NCBI RefSeq assembly: GCF_019039035.1
Contig: NZ_JAHNZT010000008.1
Span: 124,001-188,000 of the forward strand
Length of the DNA: 64,000 bases
Direction of reading: 5' to 3'
Origin: Citreicoccus inhibens
Lineage (GTDB): Bacteria; Myxococcota; Myxococcia; Myxococcales; Myxococcaceae
The notes beneath the pieces were generated by a model. That model was not told where the DNA came from. It saw nothing but the letters and a program-made list of their open reading frames with translations, and ran no database searches. This document shows, piece after piece, positions 8,454 to 17,889 of this stretch. Each line of letters opens with the position of its first letter. Positions within the stretch are counted from its first letter, which is position 1. A program made the translations under genes and the position numbers.

Positions 8454-10802
8454 ATGAGGAAGCCCAATCCGTGGCTCGCATGGAGCCTGATGACGCTGGC
8501 GGCGCCGGCGGCGCTGGCCGAGCAGCCCTGGTACGAGAAGCCGGAGATGGAGGCCGAGGCCCAGACGCAGCTTCGGCGCGCCTCCCCGGAAGTGTCGGAT
8601 GACCTGCCGCACCCGCAGGGTGAGCGGCAGAAGGCCATGCGTCAGCGGGCCCTTCGCGAGCGGCTGCACGGTCAGGGCAACGGCAAGGTCCACAAGCTGG
8701 GCAAGGGCCAGTACGTGGAGCTGGGGCTCGAGCGCGAGGACAAGGTGTTCGTCATCCTCGTGGAGTTCGGCAACCAGGTGCACCCGGTCTACGGCAACCC
8801 CGCCACCAACCCGGGCGGTGACCTGCCCGGACCGCTGCACAATCAGATCGTCTCGCCGGACCGCACCAAGGACAACACGACCATCTGGCAGGCGGACTAC
8901 AGCCGCGAGCACTTCGAGAACCTCTACTTCTCGACCACGCCCGGCTACGACTCGGTGGCCAACTACTACCGGGCGGCCTCCTCGGGTCGCTACACCATCA
9001 ACGGCGTCGTGACGGACTGGGTGAAGGTCCCGTACAACGAGGCCCGCTACGGCCACGACCTGTGCGGTGGCAGCAACTGCTCCAGCGGCGTGTGGCCCCT
9101 CATCTCGGACGCCATCCACGTCTGGACGCAGAACCAGATCGCCGCGGGCAAGACGCCCGAGGAGATCTCCGCGTACCTGGCCACCTTCGACACGTGGGAC
9201 CGGTACGACTACGACGGCGACGGCGACTTCAACGAGCCGGACGGCTACATCGACCACTTCCAGATCGTCCACGCCGGCATGGGTGAGGAAGTCGGCGGCG
9301 GCGCGCAGGGTGCCAACGCCGTGTGGAGCCACCGCTGGTTCGCGTACTCGAACCGCGCCAGCGCGGACGGCCCCGGCCCCGCGTACAACCAGAAGGGCGG
9401 CACGCGGTTCGCGCCGAACGTGGACTTCTGGGTGGGCGACTACACCATGCAGCCAGAGAACGGCGGCCTGGGCGTGTTCGCGCACGAGTACGGCCACGAC
9501 CTGGGTCTGCCGGACCAGTACGACACGACGAACCTGGCGGACAACAGCACCGGCTTCTGGAGCATCATGTCCAGCGGCTCGTACCTGAACGACGGCACCA
9601 CGGACATCGGCTCGCGCCCGGGTGACTTCTTCGCCTGGGACAAGCTACAGCTGGGCTGGCTGAACTACGACGAGGCGTTCGCGGGCAAGCGCTCGAACCA
9701 CACCCTGGGCCCCGCGGAGTGGAACTCGCGCGCGGCGCAGGGCCTGCTGGTGCACCTGCCGCTCAAGCCCCGCCCCGAGCCCGTCGCCGCGCCCGTCACG
9801 GGCACGTACGCGTGGCAGGGCGGCCAGGGCAACAACCTGGACGTCGTGCTGGTGAAGACCGTCAAGCTGCCCAAGAAGCAGTCCGCGACGCTGTCGCTCC
9901 AGACGTGGTTCGACACGGAGGAGGACTGGGACTACGGCTATATCTCGTTGGCGGTGGATGACGGCGACTTCGTCAACCTGGCCTCGTCGGTGAGCAAGCA
10001 GACGAACCCCAACGGCAACAACCTGGGCAACGGCATGACGGGCGCATCCAATGGCTGGGTGCCGCTGAGCTTCGACCTCAGCGCCTACGCGGGCCACAGC
10101 GTCACCGTGAAGCTGCGCTACAAGACGGACCCCGCCTCGTTCGGCGCGGGCTTCCTCTTCGACGACGTGCGCGTCACCACCGACAAGAAGACGCTCTTCT
10201 TCGATGGCGCGGAGAGCGGCGCCGACGCGTGGGACCAGGCGACGTTCCGCCTCACGGACGGCCAGAGCACCTACTACGAGAACTACTACCTGGCCGAGTA
10301 CCGGAGCTACCTCGGCTACGACAAGACGCTGCAGACCGGCCCGTACAACTACGGCTTCTCCGCGGACGGCCTGCCCAAGTGGGCCGAGCGCTATGCGTAC
10401 AACGAGGGCCTGCTCGTCACGTACTGGGACACGTCCATGTCGGACAACAAGGTGTATGACCACCCGGGCGAGGGCCGCCTGCTGCCCGTCGACGCGCGCC
10501 CCATCCCGCTGCGCCGCGCCGATGGCCGCTACTGGTCCGGCCGCGTGCAGATCCACGACGCGACGTTCGGCGTTCAGCCCAGCCTCGGCCTGTCCATCAA
10601 GCCCAATGGCCAGCCGCGCGAGAACTACCCCTCGATGCCCGCCGAGCCCATCTTCAACGACCTGAACACCTTCTGGTACCCCGAGCAGCCGTACGCCGGA
10701 GTCAAGGTGCCCCACACCGGCACCATCATCGAGGTCGTCAAGGAGAAGCCGGCCGCGGACCTGATGAAGGTCCGCGTCTACCCGGCCTCCGAGCTGCACT
10801 AG
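8454..10802 (+). CDS. M6-family (immune inhibitor A type) secreted metalloprotease
   Basis: A 782-aa protein. The start at ATG 8454 follows a strong AAGAGGAG at 8441-8448 and gives a signal peptide (SLMTLAAPAALAEQ). A propeptide of about 100 residues precedes the peptidase. The zinc site HEYGHDLGLPD lies near residue 343, with two His ligands, the catalytic Glu and a downstream Asp, followed by the Met-turn GFWSIMSSG. After about residue 450 come beta-sandwich segments (LSLQTWFDTEEDWDYGY, GAGFLFDDVRV) typical of the InhA C-terminal regions. It should be exported and degrade proteins outside the cell, fitting a predatory or scavenging lifestyle. A terminator hairpin follows. Confidence 0.93.
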   Translation: MRKPNPWLAWSLMTLAAPAALAEQPWYEKPEMEAEAQTQLRRASPEVSDDLPHPQGERQKAMRQRALRERLHGQGNGKVHKLGKGQYVELGLEREDKVFVILVEFGNQVHPVYGNPATNPGGDLPGPLHNQIVSPDRTKDNTTIWQADYSREHFENLYFSTTPGYDSVANYYRAASSGRYTINGVVTDWVKVPYNEARYGHDLCGGSNCSSGVWPLISDAIHVWTQNQIAAGKTPEEISAYLATFDTWDRYDYDGDGDFNEPDGYIDHFQIVHAGMGEEVGGGAQGANAVWSHRWFAYSNRASADGPGPAYNQKGGTRFAPNVDFWVGDYTMQPENGGLGVFAHEYGHDLGLPDQYDTTNLADNSTGFWSIMSSGSYLNDGTTDIGSRPGDFFAWDKLQLGWLNYDEAFAGKRSNHTLGPAEWNSRAAQGLLVHLPLKPRPEPVAAPVTGTYAWQGGQGNNLDVVLVKTVKLPKKQSATLSLQTWFDTEEDWDYGYISLAVDDGDFVNLASSVSKQTNPNGNNLGNGMTGASNGWVPLSFDLSAYAGHSVTVKLRYKTDPASFGAGFLFDDVRVTTDKKTLFFDGAESGADAWDQATFRLTDGQSTYYENYYLAEYRSYLGYDKTLQTGPYNYGFSADGLPKWAERYAYNEGLLVTYWDTSMSDNKVYDHPGEGRLLPVDARPIPLRRADGRYWSGRVQIHDATFGVQPSLGLSIKPNGQPRENYPSMPAEPIFNDLNTFWYPEQPYAGVKVPHTGTIIEVVKEKPAADLMKVRVYPASELH

Positions 10803-10817
10803 CCCGCCGCGCCGACG

Positions 10818-10853
10818 GGCCGGGGCCGCGTCCTCCCTGACGCGGGCCCGGCC
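10818..10853 (+). terminator. Terminator-like hairpin after M6 protease
   Basis: A 13-bp stem with one mismatch (GGCCGGGGCCGCG / CGCGGGCCCGGCC) and a 10-nt loop starts 15 bp after the protease stop and is followed by a short TT. The very high GC stem suggests a terminator, although the T-tract is poor. Confidence 0.5.
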
Positions 10854-10911
10854 GTTGCAATCCACGGCTTCCGGGAGCGCCCGTCACGGTGCGCCCCCGG
10901 GAGCCGTGGCC

Positions 10912-11574
10912 ATGAAGACGACACATCGTCTGCTTTTCACCCTCACGTGCGGCTGGCTGGCCGCGACCTCCGCGGTCGCTGAGCCCCTGTCCGCCACCCC
11001 CGAGGATCCCGACGAGGCCGAGGCCCGGCTGAGGGATGCGGACGCCCTGCCCTGCCCCCTCGCACCGGGCGGCCGGGTGTGGCTGGAGCAGATCGACGCC
11101 TGCGGCGCCTCCGCCTGTGAGGCGCTCACGCGCGCGCACGTCGGCGCGTGGACCTTCGAGGACTCAGGCCTCCAGGTGCGCTGCACGCCCGAGCGCGTGG
11201 AGCTCATCGCCCCGGCGTGGGAGCTGGCGCTCGCCCCCACCGCCACCGGGAGGCTGCGCGTGGACGACGAGGCCGCGGTGGAGCTGGCGCGCAGAGCGAG
11301 CACCGAACCGCTCGATGAAGCCGCCCGGCGGCACCTGGCCCGGTTGTATGAGGGGCTGCGCGTCGCGGATGGCGCGCCCCCTTACGCGCCCCGCACGCTC
11401 CGGGCCGGGCTCGCGCTGCTGCGCGCCGAGCTGGCCGTGGGACAGTGGGCCCAGGCCCGCGCGCTGCGTGAGGACCTGGAGGCCCAGGTGCCCGCCTCGG
11501 ACATCGATGCCCGTGGCGAACTGTCCGCGCTCACCCCGCCCGCGCTCACGGAAACATCCGAGAGCCAGCTCTAG
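10912..11574 (+). CDS. Secreted hypothetical protein
   Basis: A 220-aa protein. ATG 10912 follows GGGAG and gives a clear signal peptide (LLFTLTCGWLAATSAVAEP). The mature part contains four early cysteines (CPLA, IDACGASACEAL), probably paired in the periplasm, then an Ala/Leu/Arg-rich helical region rich in short repeats that could be a degenerate TPR-like solenoid (AVGQWAQARALREDLEAQ). No family was recognised. It lies between the protease terminator and the endonuclease gene and seems to be its own transcription unit. Confidence 0.7.
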   Translation: MKTTHRLLFTLTCGWLAATSAVAEPLSATPEDPDEAEARLRDADALPCPLAPGGRVWLEQIDACGASACEALTRAHVGAWTFEDSGLQVRCTPERVELIAPAWELALAPTATGRLRVDDEAAVELARRASTEPLDEAARRHLARLYEGLRVADGAPPYAPRTLRAGLALLRAELAVGQWAQARALREDLEAQVPASDIDARGELSALTPPALTETSESQL

Positions 11575-11771
11575 CAGGCTCGCCTCCGAGGTGAACGCGC
11601 GCCCCCCGCGGCGCGCGTCACTCCAGGCTCACCCGGGGTGCGCTCCCGCCCCCACCCCGGGTTGGAAACCGGGGGGGACGTGCCGCGCGGGTGACAAAAC
11701 GCACATGGGACGCAACCCGCGCCACGCCGCGCCGAGAATGGGTCATCGCTCACCTTGCTGCGAGGCACCGC

Positions 11772-12536
11772 ATGGCCATCCTCCCGTCCCGCTCCACGAC
11801 CGCGCCCCGCGCCGCGACCCCCGCCGAGGCCCGCACGGCCCGGCCCTCGACGCAGGCCCCGGCGGCCGCCAAGAAGCCCCAGCGCCCGGTGGACGTGTTC
11901 ACCCCGGCCGGCAAGGACCCGCGCTACGACGGGCTGAAGGACCAGGCCCTCATCCGCGCGCTGCACGACGCGGTCTCCAAGCACAAGGACCTCGGCTACA
12001 ACCAGGCGCGCAAGGTCATCTTCACCGAGTTGGACAACCACGATGGCAAGGTGAAGTGCGTGTACACCGGCCGCGAGGTGACCACGAAGAAGATCCCCTC
12101 CAGCAGCGACATGAACGTGGAGCACACCTGGCCGCAGTCCAAGGGCGCCACGGGCGCGGCGAAGGCGGATCTGCACCACCTGTTCCCCACGGACAGCAAG
12201 GCGAACTCCATCCGGGGCAACTATCCGTTCGGCATCGTGAAGGACGTGAAGTGGAGCCAGAACGGCGCCAAGTTCGGCAAGGACGCCCAGGGCCGCACCG
12301 TCTTCGAGCCGCCCGATGAGCACAAGGGCAACGTCGCGCGCGCCCTCTTCTACTTCTCCACCGTCTACAGCAAGCACATCCCGCCCGAGGACGAGGCCAT
12401 CCTCAAGCAGTGGAACAAGGCGGACGCGGTGGACGCGGCGGAGGTGAGCCGCAATGACGCCATCGAGAAGTACCAGCAGAACCGCAACCCGTTCGTCGAC
12501 GACTCGACCCTGGCCGACCGCATCGCGGACTTCTAG
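11772..12536 (+). CDS. Endonuclease I family nuclease without a classical signal peptide
   Basis: A 254-aa protein matching the EndA/NucM (endonuclease I) family of metal-dependent non-specific DNases. Key motifs: NVEHTWPQSKGATG (catalytic His), ADLHHLFPTDSKANSIRGN, NYPFG and FEPPDEHKGNVARALFYFS (metal-binding Asn and Glu). Family members are normally exported. Here the N-terminus (MAILPSRSTTAPRAATPAEA) has no hydrophobic core but is a Ser/Thr/Ala/Pro-rich basic segment of about 40 residues, so export would need another route. The start ATG follows GAGG. A role in digesting prey or extracellular DNA is inferred. Confidence 0.88.
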   Translation: MAILPSRSTTAPRAATPAEARTARPSTQAPAAAKKPQRPVDVFTPAGKDPRYDGLKDQALIRALHDAVSKHKDLGYNQARKVIFTELDNHDGKVKCVYTGREVTTKKIPSSSDMNVEHTWPQSKGATGAAKADLHHLFPTDSKANSIRGNYPFGIVKDVKWSQNGAKFGKDAQGRTVFEPPDEHKGNVARALFYFSTVYSKHIPPEDEAILKQWNKADAVDAAEVSRNDAIEKYQQNRNPFVDDSTLADRIADF

Positions 12537-12550
12537 AGTCCCGAGGTTTC

Positions 12551-13198
12551 ATGTCCATGAACCTCGCGCCGCTGTGGGCGCTCATTCCTGGCCGCCCCGG
12601 CGTGCCGCTCGCCAAGGTGGGCGGCTTCCCCGAGCCCACGGGCCTGTTGAACTGGCCCGTGTGCGCGCAGTGCGGTGAGCCCCAGCAGTTCCTCTTCCAG
12701 CTCCCGCACACGCCCGGAAAGCTGGACCTGTCACCCTTCGGCAGCGTCCACGTCTTCCAGTGCCAGAACCCGGAGACGGTCTGCTTCCGCTGGGACGCGG
12801 ACTCGGGCGCCAACGCCACCGTGGCGGTGCGCCCGGGTGCGCCTCGCGTGGAGGGCGCGCCCTCGAAGCGCGTCCCCCAGGCCGAGTGGCCGCTGAACTT
12901 CGCGCCCGCCCAGGAGGACACCGCCGCCCTGTCCGTGGATGTCAACGAGGCCACTGACGCGCAGTTGGAGGCCCTGGACCGCGCGCTGGACGCCGCGCCC
13001 GAGAGCAAGGTCGGCGGCGTGCCCGGCTGGCTCAACGGCGACGCGGCCCCCATGTGCTGCGAGGAGCCCATGCGCTTCGTCGCCCAGCTCTCGGCCATGC
13101 CGTTTGGCCTGGAGTTCGGTGACGCGGGCCGGGGCTACCTCTTCCGCTGCACGCAGGCTTGCGAGCAGCCCTTCCGCTTCCTGACCCAGGGCGCCTGA
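12551..13198 (+). CDS. DUF1963-like (YwqG-type) protein
   Basis: A 215-aa protein starting 15 bp after the endonuclease stop, behind GAGG, so probably co-transcribed. It shows PLAKVGGFPEP near the N-terminus and KVGGVPGWLNG later, phrases typical of DUF1963 proteins, plus cysteine pairs CAQC, MCCEE and CTQAC that may bind a metal. Family function is unknown. It has no signal peptide. Physical linkage to the nuclease could mean an immunity or accessory role, but nothing in the sequence proves it. Confidence 0.65.
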   Translation: MSMNLAPLWALIPGRPGVPLAKVGGFPEPTGLLNWPVCAQCGEPQQFLFQLPHTPGKLDLSPFGSVHVFQCQNPETVCFRWDADSGANATVAVRPGAPRVEGAPSKRVPQAEWPLNFAPAQEDTAALSVDVNEATDAQLEALDRALDAAPESKVGGVPGWLNGDAAPMCCEEPMRFVAQLSAMPFGLEFGDAGRGYLFRCTQACEQPFRFLTQGA

Positions 13199-13211
13199 AG
13201 GCAGGTCCGCT

Positions 13212-13236
13212 CGCGGGGCGCCCGGTGCGCCCCGCG
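13212..13236. terminator. Bidirectional terminator hairpin
   Basis: A perfect 9-bp stem (CGCGGGGCG / CGCCCCGCG) with a 7-nt loop sits in the 55-bp gap between the convergent DUF1963-like and helicase genes. No T-tract, but position and stem strength support termination. Confidence 0.55.
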
Positions 13237-13253
13237 GTCCGGACTCCCGAAGC

Positions 13254-15818
13254 TCAGGTCCAGGCGGACACGCCGCCAATCCGCTTGAGCATCAGGATGG
13301 GGCCGTCATCCAGGCGGCGCCCGCGCAGGTCGATCTCACAGTCGAGGACCCAGTCGCCGTGGGACTCCGGATCGATGATGCGCTGCTGCGCCTCCCACTG
13401 GCGCTGCCCCGCCTCCTTGAGCTGCGTGTGCGCCGGCTTGCGCGCCTGCGGCGTGAGGAGCACCAGCTTGTGCTCCTCGAAGTAGGGCGCCATGGCCTGC
13501 TCCAGCTTGGGCGCGGTCCACTCGCCCAGCGCGTTGTCGAGCATGCCCAGCGCGTCCATGTAGCGGCGCTGTCCCAGCGCGCGCAGCAGGCGGTGCAGTT
13601 CCTCGCGCACGCGGGCGGCGAAGGCCTTGGGGTCCTCGGTGAGCTCCTTGGGCTTCAGGTCCACCACCGGCTTGGCCTCGATGACGGCCTCCGGGTTCTT
13701 CATCCGCTCCCACTCATCGATGAGGCTGGAGTCGACCTGACGCACGGTCGCGCGGAGGTGGTCGAGGATGTCCTCCACCTCCTCGTTGCGGAAGCGCTCC
13801 GGCACCGCCTGGAGCAGCGTCTTGTAGACGTCTCCCACGTAGCGCAGCAGCACGCCCTCGCTGCGCTGCAGGCCGTACTCGCGCACGTAGTCGTGGAAGG
13901 ACATGAAGCGCTCGAACATGTCGCGCACGATGGACTTGGGCCGGATGTTCTCCTGGCCCACCCACGGGTGCTTGCGCGCGAACGCGTTGAAGGTGCCGTA
14001 GATGAAGTCTCGATTGGGCTTGGGCCACTCGAGCTTCTCCAGCTCCTCCATCCGGTCGTCGTACTCCACGCCCTGCGCCTTCAGCTCCTGGATCTTCTCG
14101 CCCTTGAGCTGGTTGAGCTGCGCGTAGAGCACCACGTCTGGATTCTCCAGGATGGACTCCACCAGCGTCACGACGTCCAACGCGTACGTCTCCGTCGCGG
14201 GGTCGATCATCTCCAGCGTGTCCAGCAAGTAGAGCGACAGGGTGTGGTTGAGGCTGAAGTCGCGCTGGAGGTCCTCAGCCACCTTCACCGTGCCGCCCGA
14301 GCCGTCGTGGCCCTTCTCCACCTCGACGATGCCCGCCGCGCGCAGCGTGCGGAACTGCGAGGCGGCGGTGCGCAGGTGCTTGCGGCGCAGGTAGTCCGAG
14401 CCGTGCGAGCGCATCACCAGCTGCACCAGCCGCCGGTAGCCGCCGCTGCCCTCCGTCTTGTCGCTCTGGAGCAGGTTGAGCAACAGGCCGTGGCTCACCT
14501 CGAAGCGCGACTCCAGCGGCTCGGGCAGGCCCGTCTGGAGGCGCTCGAAGGTGCTGCGGTCGTACTGCACGAAGCCCTTCTGCGGCGGCTTGGCCTTGGG
14601 CGACTTCTTCTTGCCCGCGGCCTCCTTCGCGGACTGGCGGATGTTCTCGATCATGTACTCGGGCGCCTGGGCCACCACGCTGCCTTGCGTGTCGAACCCC
14701 TTGCGGCCCGCGCGGCCGGCGATCTGCTGGAAGTCGCGGACGCTCAACGTGGCGAGCTTCTCGCCGTTGAACTTGAAGAGCTGCGTGAAGAGCACGGTGC
14801 GGATGGGGATGTTCACGCCCACGCCCAGCGTGTCCGTGCCGCTGATGACCTTGAGCAGGCCATTCTGCGCCAGCTTCTCCACCAGCAGGCGGTACTTGGG
14901 CAGCAGGCCGGCGTGGTGCATGCCGATGCCGTGGCGCAGGTAGCGCTGGAAGTCCTTGCCGTAGGGCGTGTCGAACTGGGCGTCCAGCAGCGCCTGGCGG
15001 ATGGCCTCCTTCTCCTCCTTGGTGCAGAAGTCCACGCTCATCAGGTTCTGCGCCTGCTCGGCGGCGGCCCGCTGCGTGAAGTTCACCAGGTAGACAGGAT
15101 AGCGGCCCCGGCTCACCAGCTCCTGCAAGGTCTCGTGCAGGGGCGTCTCGCGGTAGTCGAAGTCGAGCGGCACCGGACGCTGCGCGCTGCGCACGGTCGC
15201 CACCTCGCGGCCGGTGAGCTTCTCCAGGCTCTGCTCGATGACGTGCGTGTCCCCCAGCGTGGCGGACATCAAGAGGAACGTCGTGTCCGGCAGCGCCAGG
15301 AGCGGAATCTGCCAGGCCACGCCGCGGTCGCGGTCCGAGTAGTAATGGAACTCGTCCATCACCACGTAGTCCACGCGCGCCTTCGCGTCGCGCATCGCCA
15401 GGTTGGCGAGGATCTCCGCCGTGCAGCAGAGGATGGGCGCGTCGCGGTTGATGCTCGCGTCGCCGGTCAGCATGCCCACGTTCTCCGGGCCGAACGCGTG
15501 CGAGAGCGCGAAGAACTTCTCGTTCACCAGCGCCTTGATGGGACAGGTGTAGAAGGACACCTTGCCCTCGGCCATGGCCTTGAAGTGCAGCGCCGTGGCG
15601 ACGAGCGACTTGCCCGAACCCGTCGGCGTCTTGAGGAACAGGTGCTTGCCCCCCAGCAACTCCAGGATGGCCTCCTCCTGCGCGGGATAGAGGCTCAGGC
15701 CATTCGTGGCCACGTAGCCCACGAAGCGGTTGAGGATTTCGTCGGCGTCCAGGGGGGGCTCCCCGCGCTGGGGAAGCAGGGCGGCGAGCGGGGCGCGGTT
15801 GTCGGATGGGGCCGTCAT
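13254..15818 (-). CDS. Ski2-like DEAD/DEAH-box helicase with DUF3516-type C-terminus
   Basis: An 854-aa superfamily 2 helicase. Motifs: Q/Walker A region with TPTGSGKS (about residue 66), PIKALVNEK (Ia), GDASINRDA (Ib), MDEFHYYSD (DEFH in place of DExH, motif II), LMSATLGD (III), then SGTDTLGVGVNIP (V) and QIAGRAGRKG (VI). The C-terminal 400 residues are helical and match the long DUF3516-type extension of bacterial Ski2-like proteins. It presumably unwinds RNA or DNA with ATP. Start ATG 15818 (MTAPSDNR) is chosen although no good ribosome-binding site is visible. It diverges from a Ser/Thr kinase gene. Confidence 0.88.
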   Translation of the reverse strand: MTAPSDNRAPLAALLPQRGEPPLDADEILNRFVGYVATNGLSLYPAQEEAILELLGGKHLFLKTPTGSGKSLVATALHFKAMAEGKVSFYTCPIKALVNEKFFALSHAFGPENVGMLTGDASINRDAPILCCTAEILANLAMRDAKARVDYVVMDEFHYYSDRDRGVAWQIPLLALPDTTFLLMSATLGDTHVIEQSLEKLTGREVATVRSAQRPVPLDFDYRETPLHETLQELVSRGRYPVYLVNFTQRAAAEQAQNLMSVDFCTKEEKEAIRQALLDAQFDTPYGKDFQRYLRHGIGMHHAGLLPKYRLLVEKLAQNGLLKVISGTDTLGVGVNIPIRTVLFTQLFKFNGEKLATLSVRDFQQIAGRAGRKGFDTQGSVVAQAPEYMIENIRQSAKEAAGKKKSPKAKPPQKGFVQYDRSTFERLQTGLPEPLESRFEVSHGLLLNLLQSDKTEGSGGYRRLVQLVMRSHGSDYLRRKHLRTAASQFRTLRAAGIVEVEKGHDGSGGTVKVAEDLQRDFSLNHTLSLYLLDTLEMIDPATETYALDVVTLVESILENPDVVLYAQLNQLKGEKIQELKAQGVEYDDRMEELEKLEWPKPNRDFIYGTFNAFARKHPWVGQENIRPKSIVRDMFERFMSFHDYVREYGLQRSEGVLLRYVGDVYKTLLQAVPERFRNEEVEDILDHLRATVRQVDSSLIDEWERMKNPEAVIEAKPVVDLKPKELTEDPKAFAARVREELHRLLRALGQRRYMDALGMLDNALGEWTAPKLEQAMAPYFEEHKLVLLTPQARKPAHTQLKEAGQRQWEAQQRIIDPESHGDWVLDCEIDLRGRRLDDGPILMLKRIGGVSAWT

Positions 15819-15876
15819 CAGAAGGAAAAGTGTAGGCGGGGACGCCCTGCCCCACCGGGAAAAACGCCTTCCGGAC

Positions 15877-15930
15877 ACCAGATGCCGCACGGTGGACGAA
15901 TGCCGGCCGGGCATGTCAGACGCATCTGGT
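15877..15930. promoter_or_regulatory. Nested inverted repeats between helicase and kinase genes
   Basis: Perfect 9-bp arms ACCAGATGC (15877-15885) and GCATCTGGT (15922-15930) enclose a second dyad, ATGCC-ggccg-GGCAT, at 15900-15914. The two are nearly co-centred within the 170-bp divergent promoter region and may be a compound operator. Confidence 0.4.
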
Positions 15931-15988
15931 CAAGCTGTGGGTCCCGAGTTAAGAGCGACCCAAGCTTTCGCAAGAATTCCGTTCTTCC

Positions 15989-17791
15989 ATGACTACATCG
16001 ACCGCTGACGATCTTCCTCGTGGAACGATTCTTCGACAGACCTACGAAATCGAGTCGGTGCTGGGGCGCGGCGGCATGGGCACCGTGCACCTGGCGCGGC
16101 ACCTGCGGCTGCCGGGCAAGCAGGTGGCCATCAAGGTTCTCCACCACTCGGCCTCATTGCCGGCGGACATCCCGGTGAGGTTCCGGCGCGAGGCGGAGAT
16201 TGCCTCGCGGCTGGCGCACCCGAACATCGTCGAGGTGCTGGACTTCGACACCCTGGAGGACGGCAGTCCCTTCATGGTGATGGAGTACCTGCGCGGGGAA
16301 AGCCTCTCGCGGCGGCTGCGCAAGCAGAAGCGCCTGCCTTTGCAGGACACGCTGGTGTTGGCGCGCGAGATGGGCTCGGCGCTCCAGGCCGCGCACCGGG
16401 CGGGCGTGGTCCACCGTGACCTCAAGCCGGGCAACGTGTTCCTCATCCCCACGGAGGCCGGGGGCCGGGTGACCGTGCAGGTGAAGCTGCTCGACTTTGG
16501 CATCTCCAAGATTCTCGACTCGCAGACGGTGCAGACGTTGGACGCGGTGCTGATGGGGACGCCGCAGTACATGGCTCCCGAGCAAGCCCTGGGTCACAAC
16601 AGCAGCGTGGACGCGCGCACGGACCTCTTCGCCTTCGGGTGCATCGTCTACGAGATGCTCGCCGGGCGAGGCCCCTTCGCGGGAGATTCCGTCGCGGAGC
16701 TGATGTACCAGATCGTGCACGAGCCGCCCGCGGACCTCTCCACGCTCGCGCCCGAGTTGCCCGAGTCCGTCGTCGCCGCGCTCCTGCACGCGCTGCAAAA
16801 GAAGCCCGAAGACCGCCCCGCGGACGCGAGCACCTTCATCGCGGAGCTGACGGGGACGCCGCTCGAGCTGCGAGCCCCCGCGTCTCCCGCGCTCCGGCCC
16901 GTCACCACGCCGCGCGCCGCGCCTCCGAGCGAGCCCGTCGCGCCCGCCGCTTCCCCCACGCCGGTCACTCGGGACGCGAGGCCCGCGGCCCCCAGCCCCG
17001 CCAGCGACCCCCCCTTGCTGCCGCCCGCCGACCGAGTCCGCGCCACTGCGCGACGCCGGGCCCTGCCCTGGGTCGCCGCCGGGGTGCTCGGGCTCATCGC
17101 GGCGGCGGCGTGGTTGCGCTCCCCCGTAGGGGACTCGGCGACCGCGGGAGAACCCCGCGTCGCACCGACGGCCCACGGCGCAGGCTCGCCTTCAACGCCC
17201 GCGGCTCCCACGCCAACGGGCGCGCGGGCAGGCCCGGGCGAGAACGCCCACGGCAACCCTGCTCAGCCACAGACGCTGCAGGAGAATCCCGCGCAGGTGG
17301 CGCTGCCGGGGCCCGGACAGAACGAAGCGCCGCAAGCCAATCCATCGCAGCCGCCACAGCCCGAAACCATCGAGCACGAAGCGCCTCCGGCCCATCCCTC
17401 GCAGGTCGCGCAGCCCGAACCCGGCACGACGAATGTCCCGACAGGCAATCCCTTGCAGGAGACACCCGGTGTCGCCACGCGAGTGGAAGCACCTCGCGTC
17501 TCCACCACGCCGAACAGCCGACCCGCGGCCGCAGAGCGAATCAGCGAACCCGTGCGCCAGGACCTCGCGGCGGCGGAGCAAGCCCTGGCCGCCGACGACA
17601 TCGAGGGAGCGCTGCGCCTCATTCGCATGAGTCAGCGCAAGCAGGTGACAGGCGCGTCCTACGCGTTGATTGCACGCGTGCACTGCCGCCAAGGTGACCT
17701 CGCCAACGCGAAGGCCCAGTGGTCGCGAATCCCCTCCTCCGAGCGGCCCCGCGTGAAGCAATACTGCCGTCGCTACCACATCGACCTGTGA
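15989..17791 (+). CDS. Membrane-anchored Ser/Thr protein kinase
   Basis: A 600-aa eukaryotic-like kinase. Residues about 18-285 carry GRGGMGTVHLAR (P-loop), VAIKVL (ATP Lys), VHRDLKPGNVFL (catalytic Asp), KLLDFGISK (DFG), GTPQYMAPEQA and DARTDLFAFGC. A Pro/Ala linker leads to one membrane helix at about 357-378 (LPWVAAGVLGLIAAAAWL). The outer part has about five degenerate NPxQ units (NPAQ, NPSQ, HPSQ, NPLQ) at about 425-490, then a helical C-terminal domain (ERISEPVRQDLAAAEQALAA) resembling one or two TPRs. The kinase faces the cytoplasm, and the repeat arm should lie in the periplasm and could act as sensor. Confidence 0.93.
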   Translation: MTTSTADDLPRGTILRQTYEIESVLGRGGMGTVHLARHLRLPGKQVAIKVLHHSASLPADIPVRFRREAEIASRLAHPNIVEVLDFDTLEDGSPFMVMEYLRGESLSRRLRKQKRLPLQDTLVLAREMGSALQAAHRAGVVHRDLKPGNVFLIPTEAGGRVTVQVKLLDFGISKILDSQTVQTLDAVLMGTPQYMAPEQALGHNSSVDARTDLFAFGCIVYEMLAGRGPFAGDSVAELMYQIVHEPPADLSTLAPELPESVVAALLHALQKKPEDRPADASTFIAELTGTPLELRAPASPALRPVTTPRAAPPSEPVAPAASPTPVTRDARPAAPSPASDPPLLPPADRVRATARRRALPWVAAGVLGLIAAAAWLRSPVGDSATAGEPRVAPTAHGAGSPSTPAAPTPTGARAGPGENAHGNPAQPQTLQENPAQVALPGPGQNEAPQANPSQPPQPETIEHEAPPAHPSQVAQPEPGTTNVPTGNPLQETPGVATRVEAPRVSTTPNSRPAAAERISEPVRQDLAAAEQALAADDIEGALRLIRMSQRKQVTGASYALIARVHCRQGDLANAKAQWSRIPSSERPRVKQYCRRYHIDL

Positions 17792-17889
17792 AGCCCGGGC
17801 TCGCAGCGGCCCTCGCGGCGAGCAGGGCCTGATGCTGGGGGACCGCTGTCGGCGACCGAATCGAGCTGTGCGGCGCGGACCCGCTGCGC

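Noticed and set aside
13359-15992. Very long plus-strand open frame (877 codons) opposite the helicase gene
   Set aside because: High GC keeps antisense frames open. The translation is low-complexity His/Arg/Leu/Val-rich with no motif, while the minus strand encodes a complete helicase.
17808-17829. Possible terminator hairpin between the kinase and Pat-like genes
   Set aside because: Only six base pairs with a 10-nt loop and an alternative overlapping fold; not strong enough to list.
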